The position numbers and the translations under genes are program-made. From Drosophila persimilis (taxonomy: Eukaryota; Arthropoda; Insecta; Diptera; Drosophilidae): a stretch of 64,000 nt of DNA. The stretch lies in assembly GCF_003286085.1 (NCBI RefSeq), contig NW_020825317.1:682001-746000 (forward strand). Direction: 5' to 3'. Shown in pieces: positions 33,607 through 45,813 of this stretch (the stretch's first letter is position 1; every line of letters starts with the position of its first letter). The notes below the pieces were generated by a model. That model was not told the DNA's origin. It ran no database searches and saw nothing but the letters and a program-made list of their open reading frames with translations.

Positions 33607-35275
33607 TAACCTATCAGAATGTAAGAGGCTTGCGTAGTAAGCTCAGCATTCTTTTCCGGGATAGTGTTGCATTTGCTTCCCACGTTATTGTGTTTACTGA
33701 AACCTGGTTAAAGCCGGACATTCTTAGTTCCGAGGTTTTGGCAGGTCGGTACACAACTTTTAGAAAGGACCGTTCGTCTCGACGTGCAGGAGGGGTTCTA
33801 ATTGCAGTGGACTCTTACTTCACGTCAGAACACTTCACAGTCCAAGTTCAACAGGAACTGGAATTCCTGTGTGTAAAACTGATTCTTCCCGCTTTCGCTA
33901 TATTCATTACTTGCTCGTATATCCCACCTTCTTCGGATATTTCAATTTATGATCAGCACTTGTCCGCTTTAACCGCTGTTGCTTCCTCGCTATCTGATAA
34001 AGATCGTATGACTTGCTTGACCTGTCCCTGTCTCAAGTCAATCATGTGAAAAATTCCTTGGGTCGATTGCTTGATCTATGCTTTGTATCGGATCCGACCA
34101 TAGTGTTGTTAACCCGAGCCCTTCCGCTCACTATACCTGAAGACGCCTACCACCCTACTTTCGAGGTGTCGCTAGATATAGGACCAACTGTATTGTATCG
34201 GTCGAGTAGACTACCTGAACGTGTCCGCTTCTTTCGTAAAGCCGAGTTTGCGAAGCTTAATAACCCAATTAGGGATTTTGATTGGTCCGCTTTGTACTTG
34301 TGCACTGATGTGACAAAAGGCACAAACATTTTTTACAATGCTCTTGGCACATTTTTTGATTCTTGTGTCCCGCTTTCTTGTCCGATTAGATCTGGAAAGC
34401 CCCCTTGGTTTACCAAAGAGTTATCCAGTCTAAAAAACTTAAAATCAAGACTTTATAAAAAATTTCAAGAAGTGGGCTCTCATACTTCTCACTCTCGTTA
34501 TGTAATAGCTCGGTCAAACTTTTCAGTTCTTAATGCTCAATGCTATAAGAACTACCTATCTCGTTGCAGGATACGTTTTTCTCAGGACCCTAAACAGTTT
34601 TACTGCTTCGTAAACAGTAAGCGTAGAACGTCCGCACACCCATCCTCGCTGTCATTTTGTAATACGTCGGCAAATAATGATCAGGCAATTGCCGATCTTT
34701 TTGCCCAGTTTTTCCAAACCACCTATTCTGAGGAACGCTACTCTGGTCAACCGTACCCATACGGATTACCGAGGTCGAACGGCATTTTCAGTCCCTTGTT
34801 AAATGAATATTCCCTACTTCATGATCTTCGACTAGTTAAGCCGGTGTTTTCACCGGGTCCAGACGGGGTTCCAGGTTGTGTACTCAGGTACTTCGCCGAG
34901 GCTCTGTGTGGACCATTGCTTAAACTATTCACCCTGTCCATTGATTCCTCTTGCTTCCCCCCAATCTGGAAGGAATCGTTTATAATTCCTCTCCATAAAA
35001 AAGGTAGCAAGTCTGATGCAAAAAATTATAGAGGTATAGCAAAGTTATCCGCTATTCCCAAATTGTTTGAGAAGGTTTTAACTCCGCACTTGCAACATCT
35101 CTGCAAGTCACTTATATCTCCAACTCAGCATGGATTTATAAGGCGGCGATCAACCACCACGAACTTGTTAGAGTTTACCTCTTTCATTATTAAAGGCTTT
35201 CAAGGTAACTTACAGACGGATGTTATTTACACCGACTTTAGTAAAGCATTCGACTCTGTAAACCATTCCCTTTTA

Positions 35276-36716
35276 TTTATTTATTTATTTAATTAACAAT
35301 TATCTGTTAATAATGGTACTTAGTTACTAAAGGCGGAAAAAGATAAGTTAAAAGTTAGCTAAATTTAAATGATTATAAATATTGCATGCAATTAGTTTAA
35401 GAGACAGTTCAGGGGATAGGGTTTGACAGAGGGAGTTATAATTATGGCATAAAACCCTAAAAGGTTCATGATCAGCATAATTAGATCTACATATGGGTAG
35501 ACGGATAGGCCTAAAAGTACGGGTAGGTCTAGATGGAACGGCCAAGTCAATCTGACCCAAGAGAGTTTGGGAGTCAACAGTCCCAAGAAGGAGCTTGTGC
35601 ACGAACATTACGCCATTGCATATTCTGCGATGGTGCAACGACGGCAGGTCAATAAGATTTAGCCTAGACCGGTAGGGTGGCAAGATTCTACCTGAGTCCC
35701 AGTTAAAGTTCCGAAGGGCAAAAATTAAAAATTGCTTTTGCACGGATTCAATAACAGCCTGCTGTTCTTTATACTGCGGGCTCCACACACAAGAACAATA
35801 CTCCAATATAGGACGTACTAACGAGATGTACAGTTGTTTTGTAACGTACGGGTCGTCAAACTCCTTGGACCAACGCTTGATGAACGCTAAAACACCCTTA
35901 GCTTTATTTACAGTTGCAGCTATATGGGTGTTAAAACACATCTTATGATCAAAAAGGACTCCGAGGTCATTTGAACTCGAAATTCGTTCAAGGACATGAT
36001 TTCCTAGAACATATGGGACAAAATGAGGAGCGCGACGGTAAAATGTCATAAGTTTGCATTTGGAAAGGTTCAGAAAAAGAAGATTAGTTGAACACCACAA
36101 TAGTAGTTCACTTAGATCAAGTTGAAGGCGTGTGTGCAAATACCAATCAGAGTAAGAAAGACAGATTTTGACATCATCAGCATACATTAGTGTAGTAGAG
36201 TATGTTATGACTTGAGGAAGGTCATTCACAAATAAAATGAACAGAAGCGGGCCCAGATGACTTCCCTGTGGCACACCTGAAGTAACATTTACAGTATTTG
36301 ACAACACGTTAGAAAACAAAACACGTTGAGTGCGGTTAGAGAGATAGGACAAAATCCAATCTAGAAGATTCGTTGGGAACCCTAATAAAGAGAGCTTGTG
36401 AATAAGCAGAGCATGGTTCACAGAATCGAATGCCTTGCTGAAGTCAGTAAAAACTACATCCGTCTGCGAACCAATTTGAAAACCACGGTGGATTAGGTTA
36501 GAAAACTCAAGAAGGTTAGTCGATGTTGAACGATGTCTGAAAAAACCGTGTTGCGACGGAGATATCAAGCTGCAACAAAGATGTTGCAGTTGCCGGGTGA
36601 CCAGGAACTCAAGAAGCTTCGGGATGGCGGAAAGCTTTGCGATACCACGATAGTTTTCAATGTTTGATCTTGAACCTTTTTTGTGAAGCGGAATGATATA
36701 GGACTCATTCCACTCA
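35276..36716 (-). mobile_element. 5'-truncated CR1-like element nested antisense in CR1-like copy b
   Basis: Comparison with copy c at 56782 gives both edges: host sequence runs CCATTCCCTTTTA on the left and resumes TTTAGCACATAAAC on the right, so TTTA (or the tail) is shared. On the minus strand the 3' end is a short TAAA repeat (35272-35291 on plus), as expected for CR1-type tails. It is a different subfamily from its host. Confidence 0.88.
35348..36716 (-). pseudogene. Reverse transcriptase of the nested CR1-like element, N-terminally truncated
   Basis: One long open frame with no internal stop, starting inside the reverse transcriptase (WNESYIIPLHKKGSRSN). It contains FSKAFDSVNHALL, SGVPQGSHLGPLLF and the catalytic YADD (36173-36184), then the CR1 C-terminal region (VRPILEYCSCVW, FALRNFNWDSG) and a natural stop at 35348-35350. 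The endonuclease and ORF1 are missing by 5' truncation, so it is dead, but the preserved frame suggests a young insertion. Confidence 0.85.
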
Positions 36717-37337
36717 TTTAGCACATAAACTTGACCTTTTAGGGTTTCCGCCCAACATCCTGAGATGGATTTCTAGCTATCTTTGTTCTAGGTCTCAAAG
36801 AGTCCTCTTCAAAAACTCCCTCTCTTTACCAGTAAAGGTTTCTTCGGGAGTACCACAGGGCAGCCATCTAGGCCCCTTACTCTTCACACTCTTTATTAAT
36901 GACTTGCCTTCAGTATTAACATACTCTCGAGTACTTATGTATGCGGATGATGTTAAACTCTGTGTCCAGTACAAGGACATTTCATTTCATTCTCGCTTGC
37001 AATCCGATCTCAATAGCTTTCAGTCATGGTGTTGTGCAAACTTGTTACACCTTAATGCCTCGAAATGCAAAGTTATGACATTTCATCGTTCTAGCCCTTT
37101 GTTGGCTCCATACACCCTATTTGGGGGTTCTCTTGAGAGAATTACCCTGGTGGATGATCTGGGTGTTATGTTAGACCCCAAGTTAAAGTTTTCCGAACAC
37201 ATTTCTACCATGGTAAATAAGGCCATGGGCGTGCTTGGGTTTATAAAGAGGTGGTCAAAGGAATTTGACGACCCCTATATAACAAAGACTCTCTATACCT
37301 CGCTGGTTCGTCCGTTACATGCAGTGTGTGCTGTTAC

Positions 37338-37377
37338 ATGCACATTTGTGCTGTTACATGCACATTTGTGCTGTTAC
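37338..37377 (+). repeat. 20-bp minisatellite, 2 perfect units
   Basis: Two exact forward units, with the leading degenerate unit fused to CR1-like copy b at 37315. Confidence 0.95.
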
Positions 37378-38405
37378 AAGCACAAGAAGGAAGCGTTTCC
37401 GGCCCCATAAAGTATATATATTCTTGATTAGCATGAATAACCGAGTCAATATAGCGACGTCTGTCTATCCATCTGTTTGACGCCTAGTTCTTAAAGACTA
37501 TAAGAGCAAGAGCAACCATATTTTTTATCCGGACTCCTGTAATGTCACACTGTCACAAGAGTATTTCAAAATTTCTCTCCGCCTCCACAAAGGACGAAAA
37601 TGTGTGGCATCCAAAACTTTAAAGATACGAGAAAACTATGAAGTAGATTCGGAGGCTGAATCCAAATCAGCATCCCGTTTTTTTAAATTGGTTCTAGTTT
37701 TCGAAATAGGGTCCAACAGTAGTCGCTCATCATGCCTTCGTCCCAAATCCTTGGTATCGCCTTTCGATTTTCGCTATATCTTGATGTAGCCGCTCTCCTT
37801 ACTCGTCGCTCGTACTGCCAAAGTTTTGTGGGAAAGATGTGAATGCAGAAAATGTATCTTGAGAGACATTCGAGCTCCAATCTTGTGGTAACTCTTCAAA
37901 AAATTGTCGATTACTTGTTTGTAATCCGGTGATTTGTAGTTACCGATTTTCCCACGTTTTCGGAGCATATAACAGCCTCTGTACAACGTTTACAAGTTTA
38001 GCACAATTACAGTACAAAAACAAATTCCGAACGATGTTCGATGCAACGTAGTCAGTTGACAGCTGTTATAAGAGCGCAGTACCGCCACCATCCGCGAACT
38101 CGATAACTAAAACCATTCTTGACAAACGGTTTGAAGATCTGAGTTTAGGGCACCAAATAACGGTAAAAATCGTTATCATCTGCTCGGGTCAAAAAATTGA
38201 CCCTAATTTGTGAACTTGTGTTATTATAGCCAGAATGAACAAATCAATTTGCAGTGGCTAGTTCAATAGTTCAGTGTAAAGTTTAACACAACCAGATGTA
38301 AGATGCTAAAGTTAGAGGAAAAAAGAAGCACTAGCTCAAAAAAAAAAACATTAATAAAATAACAGGTTTTTTCAATTTAAAAAAAACCATACAACAGAAA
38401 AATAT
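37378..38405 (+). repeat. Composite divergent DINE-1 / decayed coding fragment / spacer before RING copy 3
   Basis: Sister of 25009-26035. Confidence 0.65.
37683..37986 (-). pseudogene. Decayed SDYCWTL-family fragment
   Basis: Same frame breaks as the other minus-strand copies. Confidence 0.5.
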
Positions 38406-39113
38406 GAGGGGGAACGCTGTGAGTTGCAGCTGCGACCGCAACACTACATTTATATCCGATACATAGTCAGTATGGCTACATTAAACGAGAGAGACAGAAA
38501 ATCAGTCAGAACGTGTCGACGGCCGCTGTGTAGCCACTGAAAATTGATTTGTTACTTTTGGCTATAATAATAATCCGATCTGAATAGTCTCTGAGATTTG
38601 TGGATGCCCCAGATTTTCGTCCTTTGAGGGAGCGGAAGGGGGTGAGGCGGAATTTTTAAAACTAACTCGTCATGGTCCGATATCACAGGAGTGTGGATCA
38701 AAAATTTGGTTGCTCTAGCTTTTATAGTCTCTGAGATCGAGGCGCTAATGTTTTACGCTAAGCCAAGCCTATGATACGTGTGTGTTAGAGAGAGACAGGG
38801 CGAGAAAAAATGAAATTGTTTTCTTCATTCTGGCTATAATAAGGATACGATCCAATTCAGGTTCTGCAGTCTAGAAGATATGGTCATTCTGTACGATTGC
38901 GTTTTTGGCTTTTTCGTATTTTTAAAATTGTGGATGCCACAGATTTTCGTCGTTTGTGGACAGATAGCCATGGCTCAATCGACTCGGCTATTGATGCTGA
39001 TCAAGAATATATATACTTTATGGGGTCGGAAACGATTCCTTCTGGACGTTACACACATCCACTTTTACCACAAATCTAATATACCCCAATACTCATTTTG
39101 AGTATCGGGTATA
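38406..39113 (-). mobile_element. Divergent DINE-1, reverse orientation, facing RING gene copy 3
   Basis: Sister of 26036-26743 at an exact offset of 12,370 bp. Confidence 0.75.
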
Positions 39114-39320
39114 AAATGTTAGCGCCAAATCTATCAGAAAACGTTGGTTTGCTTAGAAGTGTAAATAAAATGTTAAATTTTGTTGCCTAGTATAATTTAT
39201 AAAAATAATGTCACCGAAGAATGTTCTTTAAACTTAATTTACATTTTAATTTTGTGATTTTTTAAATATAATTTATAATGATTATGGTCCCTGCTTATAA
39301 AGTGAAAGCCTGGATCAACC

Positions 39321-40317
39321 ATGAAAATGCCGCAACTGGCTGCAATACTGGAGCAGCCCAACTCAACATATAGTGGAAGCAGCAACGTCAACAGTACTGA
39401 CACAGTCACAGAGCATCTGAACAATGAAAAACATAATGAACATATTACAACTCAATTGCGACAGTTTGGAAGGCCCACGTTGGTAGTTTCGGAGGAAGAA
39501 GGGGCTGCTTCCAGTACATCGTACTCATTTTCGGGGAGTTCTCTTGCTGGTGGAAACATTGCTGATTTGAATAAATCTGACGATTCTGGGACTGCACAGT
39601 CAGTACCGACTGACTCTGAGCCAGGCTTAAGTGCTGATAAAAAGGACACAACTGGCAACAGTTCTAACGATAAGGAACATAGTGATGAATCACTTTATGA
39701 GTGTAACATATGCTTGGACACAGCAAAAGATGCCGTGGTTAGCATGTGCGGACATTTGTTCTGCTGGCCCTGCTTACACCAGTGGCTATTGACGCGTCCC
39801 AGTCGTAAACTCTGCCCCGTATGCAAGGCTGCAGTTGACAAAGACAAAGTCATACCACTTTATGGGCGAAATAGCACGCGGCAAGAGGATCCTCGGTGAA
39901 TACAACTTAAGAAATAAACAAACAAAAATTTAAAATTTAACAATGATATTTGCTTCTTTATTTCTACAGCAATAAAGTTCCCCCACGACCCGCTGGCCAC
40001 CGCACCGAGCCAGAACCGGTGCCTGGTTTCCCTGGCTTTGGATTTGGTGATGGGTTTCATATGTCGTTTGGCATTGGCGCTTTTCCTTTTGGTTTTATTA
40101 CATCTTCACTTAATTTTGGTGAACCGCGTCCGCCTGGTGAGTTCGTTTGCTTTATTGTTCTTTTCCTATGTCGTATGGCCAGTCTCTTTATTTGCCTACT
40201 TCTCTCTAACTTTTAGCTGCCAATCGCGGCACCACGCAATACGAAGACGAACAGACACTTTCCAAGCTGTTTCTTTATTTGGCTTTTCTGTGCATCGGAT
40301 GGTTACTCTTTGCATAA
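39321..40317 (+). CDS. RNF185: RNF185/RNF5-like RING E3 ubiquitin ligase, copy 3 (three exons, intact)
   Basis: Exons 39321-39895, 39970-40136 and 40217-40317, all splice sites GT-AG. The product equals copy 2 except Lys for Glu at residue 2. RING ligands and hydrophobic segments are unchanged. From position 39404 onward this copy is the left half of a 3,363-bp tandem duplication, so its exon 1 (from codon 28) to its 3' flank recur as copy 4. The downstream flank carries a short deletion (TTTTC, about 40782) and one substitution (about 40692) shared with copy 4, but not with copies 1 or 2. Confidence 0.9.
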
Positions 40318-40995
40318 AAATCACACAGCCGTATATGAAAATGAGAACAACACCATTGACATTAAACCGTTAAGGAAAATCGCAAAACATCAAAAAGCAG
40401 TTCCAGCAGCGGAATTTCAGCAATTACGAAACTATCACACACCAGTGCATTGAAATCCGAGTTTACTGGTTATAATGCGATCAATTCACAAAAAATATTC
40501 AGCGTCCTGAATGAAAAAACCACAAAAAGGGTTTAGTTGTGGGTGTGGCCCCACAATATTATTAATAAAAAACCAATTATTTCTGTATGCTCTGGATCGC
40601 CTTTATATATTGATAATTATAAATTAGTTGTAAATTATAAACGGAAATACATACATAACCAAATGACGAAATTTCTCAACTGACGTTAGTTAAATAGTTT
40701 CATTTCAATATGTTCTTTTATCTCCAGAACTAAGTAACAAATTATACTTTTGATCATCATTCTTAATTTACAAATAGAATTTAATACTACTAACAAGGAA
40801 ATTGAATTGAAGTTATTCCAATTCCATCACGTGCACTAAGCTCTACCAAGACAAAGTTTGTTACGCTCGGATCCCAGGAAGAACCGACCGCAGGGCTCTG
40901 CTGCATAACGAGCGACATTTATACGAGGGCTGCTTTTTATATTTCGGGAATAGCAAATATGAACCAAAGCTTTTAAATGAAAATGATTTTATTTT
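40318..40995 (+). other. 3' flank of RING gene copy 3
   Basis: As 27948-28630, with a candidate AATAAA at about 40564. No other gene. Confidence 0.45.
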
Positions 40996-41617
40996 TATAC
41001 CCGATACTCAAAATGAGTATTGGGGTATATTAGATTTGTGGTAAAAGTGGATGTGTGTAACGTCCAGAAGGAATCGTTTCCGACCGCATAAAGTATATAT
41101 ATTCTTGATCAGCATCAATAGCCGAGTCGATTGAGCCCTGTCTGTCTGTCCGTCTGTCCGTCCCCTTCAGCGCCTAGTGCTCAAAGACTATAAGAGCTAG
41201 AGCAACGATGTTTTGGATCCAGACTTCTGTGATATGTCACTGCTACAAAAATATTTCAAAACTTCTCCCCATCCCTTTCCGACCCCACAAAGGACGAAAA
41301 TCTGTTGCATCCACAATATTGCAGATTCGAGAAAACTAAAAACGCACAATCATAGAGAATGATCGTATCTATCCGGTTGCTGAATCTGGATCAGATCAGA
41401 TCAGATCATTTTTATAGCCAAAAGGAACAAATCAATTTGCAGTGGCTACGCAGCGCCCGACGTCACGCTCAGACTGATTTTCTGTCTCTCTCGCACGCAC
41501 TCTTTGTCGTGTCGTTTAATATTAGCGGCGTCTGCCGGAGGAGAGCCATACTGACTTAGTATCGGGTATAAATGTAGAGTTGCGGTGTCCGCAGCAACTC
41601 ACAACGTTCCCCCTCGT
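40996..41617 (+). mobile_element. DINE-1 element downstream of RING gene copy 3
   Basis: Short-form DINE-1 with complete ends and a contracted GTCY run (about 41141-41162). Confidence 0.85.
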
Positions 41618-42344
41618 TTTTTTTGTGTATATGTATATACATATGTACATACAAGCAAATTTACTGGTCAGAGCAATTGTAGATATCAAACATTTAGGGG
41701 AATTCCTATTTTGTGGAAATTTAAGGGGATTCAATTTTTGCAATAGAAATGTGTTGAAATGTGTTTGGGAACTATCAATGCAATCAGACGAGTTTGGTAA
41801 AGACATTTTTTATACGCAAACTTAATTTTCCAATGTTTCCTAATTTTAATAGGTTTTAGAGATAAGGAACCAATAACCAATTTTTGTATACGATCAATAT
41901 CTTTTTTACATGGTTTTATCAGGAACCAATCTACCGTGTAAAAACAGAATTAGATGTACTTTTTGTTTTCAGCCAATACGTTTAGATTTCGGTTTAGGGG
42001 CTCCCGGTTTTACAAATTTTTGGTATCGATATGTTTCAATTTCTCATCGGATCTGGCAAACAAAAACAGCTGACCTGGTTGCTTTGAACGTATACAGCGT
42101 GATAAAAATGCTTTTATTTTTTCAATTTTTTGTTTTGAAGTAAAAAGACGGCAAAAAGTGCGCAAGTTAAGAAGATCAAGATATCTTAGATGCATGTCTT
42201 ACAAACTGTAAGTAACAGCATGCATATTGAAAGTTAAATCAAAAAATGAATTTGTTGTACCTACATTTTGAATTGAATGTGGCGGGAAACCGCTCTTAGC
42301 TTACCCAGGTTTCTGGTACTTTCGTGTTACAAGCATAGTCTGTG
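41618..42344 (+). repeat. Block B
   Basis: Same block as 29276-30002, inside the left half of the 3,363-bp duplication. Confidence 0.6.
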
Positions 42345-42370
42345 ATGTTACATGCAGTGTGTGCTGTTAC

Positions 42371-42410
42371 ATGCACATTTGTGCTGTTACATGCACATTT
42401 GTGCTGTTAC
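42371..42410 (+). repeat. 20-bp minisatellite, 2 perfect units
   Basis: Two exact forward units, followed by DINE-1 sequence to 42450 and then the LTR fragment. Confidence 0.95.
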
Positions 42411-42450
42411 AAGCACAAGAAGGAAGCGTTTCCGGCCCCATAAAGTATAT

Positions 42451-42766
42451 TGTTCGGAGCAGAACGCAGCCGATTAGCTGCTTACCAAATAGCACCTAAT
42501 TCTTGGCCCTCAGCCGCTTATTTTGTTTGTTACTTATGTCTATGTCACTCATTTGTTTGTTAAAGCTTTGCGCTTGCTTGCCCTGCTAAACGCTCTCTGC
42601 CAGCTCGCTCTTCGCTATCTCCGCTTTGCGTCTGCCTACCGACGTCGGCCGAGCGAAGCTGCGCTTAGCGATCGGAGCGGCAATGTAAAGGGCAGGCAAG
42701 CCACACTTGCAATTTGGATGTCACGCATTAAAGAACATATCGCAATTTTATTTCTGCGCCGAGTTT
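42451..42766 (+). mobile_element. BEL/Pao LTR fragment (first 316 bp of the LTR)
   Basis: Begins TGTTCGGAGCAGAACG and matches 45814-46129 base for base as far as I can read. It stops mid-LTR where RING exon 1 of copy 4 starts. It is a by-product of the tandem duplication and not an independent solo LTR. Confidence 0.92.
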
Positions 42767-43680
42767 AGTCACAGAGCATCTGAACAATGAAAAACATAAT
42801 GAACATATTACAACTCAATTGCGACAGTTTGGAAGGCGCACGTTGGTAGTTTCGGAGGAAGAAGGGGCTGCTTCCAGTACATCGTACTCATTTTCGGGGA
42901 GTTCTCTTGCTGGTGGAAACATTGCTGATTTGAATAAATCTGACGATTCTGGGACTGCACAGTCAGTACCGACTGACTCTGAGCCAGGCTTAAGTGCTGA
43001 TAAAAAGGACACAACTGGCAACAGTTCTAACGATAAGGAACATAGTGATGAATCACTTTATGAGTGTAACATATGCTTGGACACAGCAAAAGATGCCGTG
43101 GTTAGCATGTGCGGACATTTGTTCTGCTGGCCCTGCTTACACCAGTGGCTATTGACGCGTCCCAGTCGTAAACTCTGCCCCGTATGCAAGGCTGCAGTTG
43201 ACAAAGACAAAGTCATACCACTTTATGGGCGAAATAGCACGCGGCAAGAGGATCCTCGGTGAATACAACTTAAGAAATAAACAAACAAAAATTTAAAATT
43301 TAACAATGATATTTGCTTCTTTATTTCTACAGCAATAAAGTTCCCCCACGACCCGCTGGCCACCGCACCGAGCCAGAACCGGTGCCTGGTTTCCCTGGCT
43401 TTGGATTTGGTGATGGGTTTCATATGTCGTTTGGCATTGGCGCTTTTCCTTTTGGTTTTATTACATCTTCACTTAATTTTGGTGAACCGCGTCCGCCTGG
43501 TGAGTTCGTTTGCTTTATTGTTCTTTTCCTATGTCGTATGGCCAGTCTCTTTATTTGCCTACTTCTCTCTAACTTTTAGCTGCCAATCGCGGCACCACGC
43601 AATACGAAGACGAACAGACACTTTCCAAGCTGTTTCTTTATTTGGCTTTTCTGTGCATCGGATGGTTACTCTTTGCATAA
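42767..43680 (+). pseudogene. RNF185: RNF185/RNF5-like RING gene, copy 4, 5'-truncated and fused to an LTR fragment
   Basis: It lacks the first 27 codons and part of codon 28. The remaining exon 1 (42767-43258), exon 2 (43333-43499) and exon 3 (43580-43680) are otherwise intact, with all splice sites and all eight RING ligands. Reading back in frame from exon 1 meets a stop in the LTR (42729-42731), and there is no in-frame ATG before the RING. A product would need a non-ATG start or an internal Met. One substitution gives FGRRTL where other copies have FGRPTL. The upstream LTR fragment might supply a promoter, which is inference. Confidence 0.85.
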
Positions 43681-44358
43681 AAATCACACAGCCGTATATG
43701 AAAATGAGAACAACACCATTGACATTAAACCGTTAAGGAAAATCGCAAAACATCAAAAAGCAGTTCCAGCAGCGGAATTTCAGCAATTACGAAACTATCA
43801 CACACCAGTGCATTGAAATCCGAGTTTACTGGTTATAATGCGATCAATTCACAAAAAATATTCAGCGTCCTGAATGAAAAAACCACAAAAAGGGTTTAGT
43901 TGTGGGTGTGGCCCCACAATATTATTAATAAAAAACCAATTATTTCTGTATGCTCTGGATCGCCTTTATATATTGATAATTATAAATTAGTTGTAAATTA
44001 TAAACGGAAATACATACATAACCAAATGACGAAATTTCTCAACTGACGTTAGTTAAATAGTTTCATTTCAATATGTTCTTTTATCTCCAGAACTAAGTAA
44101 CAAATTATACTTTTGATCATCATTCTTAATTTACAAATAGAATTTAATACTACTAACAAGGAAATTGAATTGAAGTTATTCCAATTCCATCACGTGCACT
44201 AAGCTCTACCAAGACAAAGTTTGTTACGCTCGGATCCCAGGAAGAACCGACCGCAGGGCTCTGCTGCATAACGAGCGACATTTATACGAGGGCTGCTTTT
44301 TATATTTCGGGAATAGCAAATATGAACCAAAGCTTTTAAATGAAAATGATTTTATTTT
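43681..44358 (+). other. 3' flank of RING gene copy 4
   Basis: Duplicate of 40318-40995. No other gene. Confidence 0.45.
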
Positions 44359-44980
44359 TATACCCGATACTCAAAATGAGTATTGGGGTATATTAGATTT
44401 GTGGTAAAAGTGGATGTGTGTAACGTCCAGAAGGAATCGTTTCCGACCGCATAAAGTATATATATTCTTGATCAGCATCAATAGCCGAGTCGATTGAGCC
44501 CTGTCTGTCTGTCCGTCTGTCCGTCCCCTTCAGCGCCTAGTGCTCAAAGACTATAAGAGCTAGAGCAACGATGTTTTGGATCCAGACTTCTGTGATATGT
44601 CACTGCTACAAAAATATTTCAAAACTTCTCCCCATCCCTTTCCGACCCCACAAAGGACGAAAATCTGTTGCATCCACAATATTGCAGATTCGAGAAAACT
44701 AAAAACGCACAATCATAGAGAATGATCGTATCTATCCGGTTGCTGAATCTGGATCAGATCAGATCAGATCATTTTTATAGCCAAAAGGAACAAATCAATT
44801 TGCAGTGGCTACGCAGCGCCCGACGTCACGCTCAGACTGATTTTCTGTCTCTCTCGCACGCACTCTTTGTCGTGTCGTTTAATATTAGCGGCGTCTGCCG
44901 GAGGAGAGCCATACTGACTTAGTATCGGGTATAAATGTAGAGTTGCGGTGTCCGCAGCAACTCACAACGTTCCCCCTCGT
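44359..44980 (+). mobile_element. DINE-1 element downstream of RING gene copy 4
   Basis: Duplicate of 40996-41617 at offset 3,363. It is the outer left arm of the large palindrome ending at 59468. Confidence 0.85.
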
Positions 44981-45707
44981 TTTTTTTGTGTATATGTATA
45001 TACATATGTACATACAAGCAAATTTACTGGTCAGAGCAATTGTAGATATCAAACATTTAGGGGAATTCCTATTTTGTGGAAATTTAAGGGGATTCAATTT
45101 TTGCAATAGAAATGTGTTGAAATGTGTTTGGGAACTATCAATGCAATCAGACGAGTTTGGTAAAGACATTTTTTATACGCAAACTTAATTTTCCAATGTT
45201 TCCTAATTTTAATAGGTTTTAGAGATAAGGAACCAATAACCAATTTTTGTATACGATCAATATCTTTTTTACATGGTTTTATCAGGAACCAATCTACCGT
45301 GTAAAAACAGAATTAGATGTACTTTATGTTTTCAGCCAATACGTTTAGATTTCGGTTTAGGGGCTCCCGGTTTTACAAATTTTTGGTATCGATATGTTTC
45401 AATTTCTCATCGGATCTGGCAAACAAAAACAGCTGACCTGGTTGCTTTGAACGTATACAGCGTGATAAAAATGCTTTTATTTTTTCAATTTTTTGTTTTG
45501 AAGTAAAAAGACGGCAAAAAGTGCGCAAGTTAAGAAGATCAAGATATCTTAGATGCATGTCTTACAAACTGTAAGTAACAGCATGCATATTGAAAGTTAA
45601 ATCAAAAAATGAATTTGTTGTACCTACATTTTGAATTGAATGTGGCGGGAAACCGCTCTTAGCTTACCCAGGTTTCTGGTACTTTCGTGTTACAAGCATA
45701 GTCTGTG
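44981..45707 (+). repeat. Block B
   Basis: Duplicate of 41618-42344. Its inverted partner is split into about 53660-53877 and 58113-58576 by CR1-like copy c. Confidence 0.6.
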
Positions 45708-45733
45708 ATGTTACATGCAGTGTGTGCTGTTAC

Positions 45734-45773
45734 ATGCACATTTGTGCTGTTACATGCACATTTGTGCTGTTAC
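45734..45773 (+). repeat. 20-bp minisatellite, 2 perfect units
   Basis: Two exact forward units. Confidence 0.95.
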
Positions 45774-45813
45774 AAGCACAAGAAGGAAGCGTTTCCGGCC
45801 CCATAAAGTATAT

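Larger units (their letters stand above)
31567..37314 (+). mobile_element. CR1-like non-LTR retrotransposon, copy b, carrying two later insertions
   Basis: Same 5' boundary as copies a and c, and same 3' cut as copy a (CGTCCG joined to TTACATGCAG). A DINE-1 sits in the 5' leader (31683-32577) and an antisense CR1-like element in the reverse transcriptase (35276-36716). A deletion at about 34012 removes the endonuclease/linker region present in copy c (about 55424-55520). Confidence 0.85.
33607..37314 (+). pseudogene. CR1-like ORF2, copy b, deleted and interrupted
   Basis: The endonuclease frame is readable to about 34012, where a deletion fuses ATCGTATGA to CTTGCTTGACC. The reverse transcriptase N-terminal half follows in another frame to FSKAFDSVNHS (35275), then the antisense insertion, then the rest of the reverse transcriptase from 36717 with YADD at 36940-36951. 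It ends at the minisatellite. It retains the 117 bp missing from copy a. Confidence 0.8.

Noticed and set aside
42451-42766. Independent solo LTR insertion
   Set aside because: It is cut mid-LTR, has the same left flank as 45814 at an exact 3,363-bp offset, and lacks a second target duplication; it is part of the tandem duplication.
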